Shown piece after piece: positions 1 through 5,915 of a DNA stretch of 5,915 bases. The stretch is taken from assembly GCA_016882345.1 (NCBI GenBank), contig VGQR01000135.1:1-5915 (forward strand). Direction: 5' to 3'. The notes beneath the pieces were generated by a model, which worked only from the letters and a program-made list of their open reading frames with translations, was not told the origin of the DNA and did not search any database. This stretch comes from Cyanobacteria bacterium K_DeepCast_35m_m2_023 (GTDB lineage: Bacteria; Cyanobacteriota; Cyanobacteriia; PCC-6307; Cyanobiaceae). How positions within the stretch are numbered: position 1 is the first letter of the stretch; the number at the start of each line of letters is the position of its first letter. The position numbers and the translations under genes were made by a program.

Positions 1-438
1 GCGGCCGGCGTCGTGGTGGTCATTCGGCTGGTCCGAATGCATGTGGTGGTGGCGGTGCAGCCCGACCCATTCGATCGGTCCGCTTTGGCAGGCCAGGGTG
101 CCCATCAGCACCAACAGCCGTTCGAGCCATTTGGGCGCCTCGAAGCTGCGGTGCGCCGCCAACCGGTGCAGTCCCAGGGTCACCCCCAGCACGGTCATCC
201 AATACAGCAGTGCCAGCGCCGCCAGCGCCTGCCAGCTCCAAAACCGTGGCAGCAGAGCCACCACGGCCAGCACGTGCATCACGAGCATGAAGCTGAAGGT
301 GCCCGCCTTGAGTTTGCGCTGGCGCATGGGCAGTGGCGCGCGGGGCTCTCGCAGGCCGTCCCGCAATTGGGCTTCGCTGCGCGGCACCCGCACGGTGGTG
401 GGAGCCTGGCGCGGCGAGGGCGATGAGACGGAAACCAA
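1..438 (-). CDS. desC: Fatty acid desaturase (acyl-lipid delta-9 type), N-terminal part, cut by window edge
   Basis: This is a membrane di-iron desaturase that introduces a double bond into lipid-bound acyl chains, most likely at delta-9. I see 146 codons; the 3' part lies beyond position 1. Counting from the chosen start, the conserved region begins near residue 36 (PLPMRQRKLKAG). Hydrophobic segments follow at about 47-64 and 70-88. Histidine box I is HRLAAH at residues 91-96 and box II is HRHHH at 128-132, followed by MHSDQPNDHHDAGR. The third histidine box should lie off the edge. These boxes are diagnostic of the family; the delta-9 position is inferred from resemblance to cyanobacterial DesC. 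The frame opens after a stop at 505-507 and has no ATG before codon 38. I chose TTG at 436-438 because GGAG lies six bases upstream of it. GTG at 391-393 or 385-387 is possible. The ATG at 467-469 is out of frame. The gene is transcribed divergently from the PLP enzyme gene. Confidence 0.88.
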   Translation of the reverse strand, partial: MVSVSSPSPRQAPTTVRVPRSEAQLRDGLREPRAPLPMRQRKLKAGTFSFMLVMHVLAVVALLPRFWSWQALAALALLYWMTVLGVTLGLHRLAAHRSFEAPKWLERLLVLMGTLACQSGPIEWVGLHRHHHMHSDQPNDHHDAGR

Positions 439-488
439 GTGGAACTCCGGCGGGATGGGGCTGATCCATGGACCGGGCCGCAGGCGGC

Positions 489-518
489 TTGATCCGAGAT
501 CAGATCAGCAGCTAATCT
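489..518 (+). promoter_or_regulatory. Possible sigma70-type promoter for the PLP enzyme-gcvHP operon
   Basis: TTGATC at 489-494 resembles a -35 box. TAATCT at 513-518, after an 18-base spacer, is a weak match to a -10 box. A start near 525 would leave a leader of about 17 bases before the GTG at 542, or about 38 bases before the ATG at 563. The fit is moderate and was found by eye. Confidence 0.3.
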
Positions 519-520
519 GA
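500..520. repeat. Inverted repeat TCAGAT-N9-ATCTGA in divergent promoter region
   Basis: Perfect 6-bp half-sites lie at 500-505 and 515-520, separated by nine bases. The dyad overlaps the proposed -10 box and lies between divergent genes, which is a typical place for an operator. The protein that might bind is unknown, and a six-base dyad could arise by chance. Confidence 0.35.
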
Positions 521-541
521 AGACGGAATCTAACCGCAGCG

Positions 542-1816
542 GTGGCGCGGCAGCATGGCCACATGCATGCAGCACGCGACCGCATCGACGCCGCCCTGGC
601 GACCATCGCGCCCCTGGCGGCGCGCCACACCGCCGGGGTGCGGCCGCGCCTGGCTCGGGTGCTCGAGGCGTTGGCGGCCGAGCGGGTCGGTGTGCACCAC
701 TTCGCCTCGGTCAGTGGCTATGGCCACGGCGATCTGGGCCGCGAGGTGCTCGATCGCGTCTTTGCCCGCGTGCTGCAGGCCGAGGCGGCCGCCGTGCGGC
801 TGCAGTTTGTGAGCGGCACCCATGCCATTGCCGCCGCCCTCTATGGCGTGCTGCGTCCCGGTGATCGCCTGCTGGCCCTGACGGGCCGGCCCTACGACAC
901 CCTTGAAGAGGTGATCGGCATCCGCGGCAGCGGCCAGGGGTCGTTGGCCGAGTTCGGCATCATTTACGACGAGCTGCAGCTCACCGCCGAGGGCCTGGTC
1001 GATGAGGCCCGCATCGCCGACGCCCTGGCGCTGCCGACGCGGCTGGTGCTGATCCAGCGCAGCTGCGGCTACAGCTGGCGCCCCTCGCTGCGCATCGCCC
1101 AGATCGAGCGGCTCGTGCAGCAGGTCAAGGCTCTGCAGCCCGGCTGCGACGTGTTCGTCGACAACTGCTACGGCGAGCTGGTCGAAGAGCGCGAACCCAC
1201 GGCCGTGGGGGCCGACCTGATCGCCGGCTCCTTGATCAAAAACCTAGGCGGCACCATCGCACCCACCGGCGGTTACGTGGCCGGCCGGGCCGAGCTGGTC
1301 GAGCAGGCCTGCTGCCGGCTCACCGCCCCCGGCATCGGCAGCGAGGGGGGCACCAGTTTTGACCTCAACCGCCTGCTGTTCCAGGGCCTGTTTCTGGCGC
1401 CGCAGATGGTGGCCGAGGCGTTGATCAGCGCCGAGCTGGTGGCCCAGGTGTTCAGCGACCTGGGCTATGCGGTGAATCCGGGCCCCGGGGCCCCGCGCAG
1501 CGATGTGATCCAGGCGGTGCAACTGGGTGATCCTGCGCGGCTCAAGGCCGTGTGCCGCGCCTTTCAGGCCAGCTCGCCGGTGGGCAGCTACCTCGACCCG
1601 GTGCCGGCGCCGATGCCCGGCTATGCCAGCGAGCTGGTGATGGCGGGTGGCAGCTTCATCGACGGCAGCACCAGCGAGTTTTCGGCCGATGGGCCCCTGC
1701 GCGAGCCGTACGTGCTGTACGTGCAAGGCGGCACCCACCACAGCCACAGCGCCATCGCCCTGGAGCGGGCTCTTGAGGCGTTGCCGCACAACGGCAGCTC
1801 CCAGGCTCAAAACTGA
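542..1816 (+). CDS. PLP-dependent methionine gamma-lyase-family protein ('aluminium resistance' family)
   Basis: This 424-residue protein belongs to fold-type I PLP enzymes of the Met_gamma_lyase / 'aluminium resistance protein' family (Bacillus YnbB-like). Family members are predicted to act in sulfur amino acid chemistry, but the true substrate is not established. Landmarks include [15 protein letters not shown] near residues 54-68, the cofactor-phosphate loop SGTHA at 91-95 and [11 protein letters not shown] at 114-124. VDNCYGEL at 206-213 has Asp207 as the likely PLP-ring partner. SLIKNLGG around Lys233 provides the expected Schiff-base lysine, followed by TGGYVAGR. The length is normal for the family. 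The GTG at 542 gives the longest frame; an in-frame ATG at 563 (residue 8) is an equally possible start, and neither has a clear ribosome binding site. The protein has no signal peptide or membrane segment and is probably cytosolic. It ends 27 bases before gcvH, so co-transcription with gcvH and gcvP is likely. Confidence 0.9.
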   Translation: MARQHGHMHAARDRIDAALATIAPLAARHTAGVRPRLARVLEALAAERVGVHHFASVSGYGHGDLGREVLDRVFARVLQAEAAAVRLQFVSGTHAIAAALYGVLRPGDRLLALTGRPYDTLEEVIGIRGSGQGSLAEFGIIYDELQLTAEGLVDEARIADALALPTRLVLIQRSCGYSWRPSLRIAQIERLVQQVKALQPGCDVFVDNCYGELVEEREPTAVGADLIAGSLIKNLGGTIAPTGGYVAGRAELVEQACCRLTAPGIGSEGGTSFDLNRLLFQGLFLAPQMVAEALISAELVAQVFSDLGYAVNPGPGAPRSDVIQAVQLGDPARLKAVCRAFQASSPVGSYLDPVPAPMPGYASELVMAGGSFIDGSTSEFSADGPLREPYVLYVQGGTHHSHSAIALERALEALPHNGSSQAQN

Positions 1817-1843
1817 CAGACTGCCCCCAACCTTGCCGCGGCC

Positions 1844-2229
1844 ATGGCGCTCACCTTTCCCGCCAACCACCGCTACGCCGACAGTCACGAGACGGTCCGT
1901 GCCGATGGCGAGCTGGTGCGCATCGGTCTGAGTGCCTTTGCGATCGAACAGCTCGGCGACATCGTCTTTGTCGAGCTGCCCGAGCTGGGCGCCACCCTGC
2001 AGGCGGGCCAGAGCTTTGGCGGTGTCGAGTCGGTCAAGGCGGTCGAAGACCTGCTGGCGCCGGTGGGCGGCACGGTCGAAGCCCGCAACGAAGCGGTGCT
2101 GGCCAGCCCCGAGGAACTGCAGAACGACCCCTATGGCGAGGGCTGGCTGCTGCTGGTGCGGCCCAGCAACCCCGCCGAGCTCGAGGCCCTGATGGATGCG
2201 GCCACCTACGCCGCCAAGGTGCAGGGCTG

Positions 2230-2230
<1 letters not shown>
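1844..2230 (+). CDS. gcvH: Glycine cleavage system H protein (lipoyl carrier)
   Basis: This 128-residue protein shuttles the aminomethyl group from the P protein to the T protein, and is then reoxidised by the L protein. The lipoyl attachment motif ESVKAVEDL is complete, with the modified lysine at residue 65. The typical N-terminal block [20 protein letters not shown] (20 residues) and the later DPYGEGWLL also match the family. Length is normal and the protein is cytosolic. The ATG at 1844 places conserved sequence ([10 protein letters not shown]) immediately after the start; no strong Shine-Dalgarno sequence precedes it. The stop TGA at 2228-2230 shares its last base with the gcvP start codon, which suggests translational coupling of the two partner subunits. 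The 27 bases upstream are too short for a separate riboswitch. Confidence 0.97.
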
Positions 2231-5166
<2,936 letters not shown>

Positions 5167-5219
5167 GGGTTGCCAAGACCGCAGCGGTGCCGCATCATGG
5201 CGCATCCCTCCCGGGAACC

Positions 5220-5399
5220 ATGGCAGGCAGCAACAACGGATCGACGCCGACGCAGCAAGCCACCAACGTGGTACGGGTTGCCTTTGGCGTGCGGCGGGCC
5301 CGCCGCGAGCGGCCCCAGCGTCCCGACCACTGGGCCACCCTGGTGCTGCCGTTTGTGGCCGGTGGTGGCGGTGGTCCCCAGCCCCCTCAGGCGGCCTGA
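5220..5399 (+). CDS. Small hypothetical protein, 59 aa, Arg-rich centre and Gly-rich tail
   Basis: I do not recognise this gene. The 59-residue product starts MAGSNNGSTPTQQ and continues into VVRVAFGVRRARRERPQRPD, a basic segment. HWATLVLPFV follows, then a run of five glycines and a Pro/Gln/Ala end. The codons look native: the basic segment uses CGG and CGC, and the leucines use CTG. The gene lies 53 bases after gcvP on the same strand, so it may be the last gene of that operon. The ATG at 5220 has only a weak GGGA a few bases upstream; an in-frame GTG at 5187 is an alternative start. It has no signal peptide and no complete membrane helix. The evidence is an organised composition, a sensible position and a stop that meets the stop of the convergent neighbour. 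It could still be a chance frame in GC-rich DNA. Confidence 0.5.
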   Translation: MAGSNNGSTPTQQATNVVRVAFGVRRARRERPQRPDHWATLVLPFVAGGGGGPQPPQAA

Positions 5400-5414
5400 A
5401 CCCGCTCAGGCGGC
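5391..5414. terminator. Hairpin joining the stop codons of two convergent genes; possible bidirectional terminator
   Basis: Bases 5391-5399 can pair with 5406-5414 in eight of nine positions (one G-G mismatch), around a six-base loop, ACCCGC. The two stop codons (TGA at 5397-5399; TCA on the plus strand at 5406-5408) face each other at the top of the stem. No T run follows on either strand, so this is not a classical intrinsic terminator. It may still slow or stabilise converging transcripts. Confidence 0.3.
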
Positions 5415-5603
5415 GTTGTTGAGCCGCCAATCGACGAGGGCTTTGACGTCCTGCAGCGAACTGGCGGGGGGCCTGAACGGCAGCATCGTCAGCGGGCTGC
5501 ACTCGGGGCGTACCACCCAGGTCAGATCCTCCTGTGGAATGAGCACGAATCCCCGATAGCGGACGGGGATGCCGACTCGGACCGGTGAGGCTGGCCACGC
5601 CAT
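5406..5603 (-). CDS. Small hypothetical protein, 65 aa
   Basis: I cannot assign a function. The 65-residue product reads MAWPASPVRVGIPVRYRGF at its start. VLIPQEDLTWVVRPE and CSPLTMLPFRPPASS follow, then the helical end LQDVKALVDWRLNNAA. The alternating hydrophobic pattern of the first two thirds suggests a small beta-rich domain closed by a C-terminal helix. It has no signal peptide or membrane segment. It reads like a real folded protein and resembles short picocyanobacterial hypothetical proteins, but that is an impression rather than a database result. The frame extends upstream to an ATG at 5733-5735, but residues before the ATG at 5601-5603 look like non-coding translation, so the short form is preferred. 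No clear ribosome binding site is seen. It is convergent with the 59-aa ORF, six bases away. Confidence 0.65.
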   Translation of the reverse strand: MAWPASPVRVGIPVRYRGFVLIPQEDLTWVVRPECSPLTMLPFRPPASSLQDVKALVDWRLNNAA

Positions 5604-5677
5604 TGATGCGCTGCGGTTGTCGTCGTCATTTGAGCGACCCAGGGGCGGGGAGCAGGCAATTTCATCATTCCTTCCCA

Positions 5678-5687
5678 ACCTGCTTAA
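5678..5687. repeat. 10-bp direct repeat ACCTGCTTAA, first copy (second at 5838-5847)
   Basis: The same ten bases occur at 5678-5687 and again at 5838-5847, 160 bases apart. The second copy is part of the terminator and stop codon of the gene at the right edge. The first lies in the intergenic stretch, where its CCTGCT can also pair with AGCAGG at 5651-5656. This may be a remnant of a duplicated terminator, or chance. Confidence 0.3.
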
Positions 5688-5717
5688 CAGCGCGCAAGAC
5701 ACTAGCCAAGAGTGGTC

Positions 5718-5742
5718 AGACCCTTCTGGCTTCAAGGGATCT
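5718..5742. repeat. Imperfect hairpin in the intergenic region
   Basis: AGACCCTT (5718-5725) pairs with AAGGG-A-TCT (5734-5742), forming eight base pairs with one bulged A around an eight-base loop. No T run follows on either strand, so it is not a standard terminator. It could be structure in the leader of the leftward 65-aa gene. Confidence 0.25.
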
Positions 5743-5828
5743 GGCGCCTTTGGCCGGGCCCGTCAGGGCTCAGCAGGCGTCGGCTAAGTAGGGCCTCCTG
5801 AGAAAGTGAATTCGGAGTCAACCCCAAC

Positions 5829-5858
5829 AAAAAGGAGACCTGCTTAAGCCTGCAGGTC
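5829..5858 (-). terminator. Intrinsic terminator of the leftward gene at the right edge
   Basis: Read leftward, GACCTGC (5858-5852) and GCAGGTC (5843-5837) form a perfect 7-bp stem with an eight-base loop. Three bases, TCC, follow, then five T (5833-5829). The loop contains the TAA stop codon (5846-5844), so the terminator begins inside the last coding codons. This is the clearest non-coding signal in the window. Confidence 0.75.
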
Positions 5859-5915
5859 GATCATCACGCTGCAGCCATCTGAGGCTTCGGTGGCACAGTT
5901 CGAATACTCCGACCT
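5844..5915 (-). CDS. C-terminal end of a leftward gene, cut by window edge; function unknown
   Basis: Only the last 23 codons and the TAA stop (5846-5844) are visible. They read RSEYSNCATEASDGCSVM and then IDLQA. The stretch has two cysteines and an acidic, polar composition. Support comes from the open frame to the edge and from the intrinsic terminator placed exactly at its stop. I do not recognise the family from so short a piece. The frame continues beyond position 5915. Confidence 0.6.
   Translation of the reverse strand, partial: RSEYSNCATEASDGCSVMIDLQA

Larger units (their letters stand above)
439..541. promoter_or_regulatory. Divergent intergenic region between desaturase and PLP enzyme/gcv operon
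   Basis: These 103 bases separate two genes read in opposite directions, so promoters for both should lie here. The segment from about 489 to 537 is richer in A/T than the flanking genes. It contains three GATC sites (491-494, 498-501, 503-506) and a dyad at 500-520. It shows no glycine-riboswitch-like architecture and is too short to hold a tandem glycine aptamer plus expression platform. That promoters are present is inferred from the layout. Confidence 0.55.
5604..5828. other. Intergenic region without a convincing gene
   Basis: About 225 bases lie between the start of the 65-aa gene and the terminator of the next leftward gene. The stretch is visibly less GC-rich than the rest. Open frames here have poor codon patterns and no support. 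It should contain the promoter and leader of the 65-aa gene. It also holds a hairpin at 5718-5742, an inverted repeat AGCAGG/CCTGCT at 5651-5656 and 5679-5684, and one copy of a 10-bp repeat. No tRNA or known small RNA motif was recognised. Confidence 0.5.

Noticed and set aside
20..469. Leftward frame starting at the ATG at 469
   Set aside because: It overlaps the desaturase in another frame. Only the frame with HRLAAH and HRHHH boxes is biologically sensible. A sequencing frameshift remains possible but is not supported.
439..541. Glycine riboswitch
   Set aside because: The region is too short for the tandem aptamer, and no matching conserved core or structure is visible.
5522..5668. 48-aa leftward frame starting with two ATG codons at 5668 and 5665, behind GGAAGGA
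   Set aside because: It runs out of frame into the 65-aa gene, has no recognisable pattern, and its Shine-Dalgarno spacing is too short.
5569..5791. Rightward frames of 72 and 68 codons
   Set aside because: They are low-complexity with poor codon pattern, run over the start of the 65-aa gene on the opposite strand, and have no ribosome binding site.
5829..5850. AAAAAGGAG read as a strong rightward ribosome binding site
   Set aside because: No ATG, GTG or TTG follows at a usable distance. The sequence is the complement of the leftward terminator and its T run.
5885..5915. GTTCGAAT resembling a tRNA T-loop
   Set aside because: The flanking bases do not form a five-base T stem, and no other tRNA arms are present. 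The stretch is explained by the leftward coding frame.

Overview
The window is GC-rich, has tight gene spacing and shows the gene content of a picocyanobacterium of the Cyanobium / marine Synechococcus type. This assignment is an inference. It rests on the acyl-lipid desaturase sequence, the strong G/C bias at third codon positions, and the arrangement of a methionine-gamma-lyase-like gene next to gcvH and gcvP.

Left part (1-541): the 5' part of a leftward fatty acid desaturase gene runs off the left edge. A 103-base divergent intergenic region follows. It holds a 6-bp dyad, a cluster of three GATC sites and a possible sigma70-type promoter for the rightward genes.

Centre (542-5166): three rightward genes form what looks like one operon. 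They are a PLP enzyme of the Met_gamma_lyase / 'aluminium resistance' family, gcvH (lipoyl carrier H protein) and a full-length gcvP (P protein, glycine decarboxylase). The first gap is 27 bases. gcvH and gcvP overlap by one base (TGATG). The P and H proteins carry out the first half of glycine cleavage, which in cyanobacteria is used to salvage photorespiratory glycine and supply one-carbon units. gcvT and the L-protein gene are not in the window. The role of the first gene is not established.

Right part (5167-5915): two small convergent genes, a rightward 59-aa ORF and a leftward 65-aa ORF, end six bases apart, and a hairpin joins their stop codons. Next come about 225 bases with no convincing gene and visibly more A/T. 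They contain a few small inverted repeats and a 10-bp repeat. At the right edge are the last 23 codons of another leftward gene, with a good intrinsic terminator folded over its stop codon.

I see no mobile element, CRISPR array, tRNA, rRNA or riboswitch. Most of the window is ordinary core metabolism. The items most worth a second look are the linkage of the uncharacterised PLP enzyme to the glycine cleavage genes, the two small proteins, and the terminator and hairpin structures built over stop codons.
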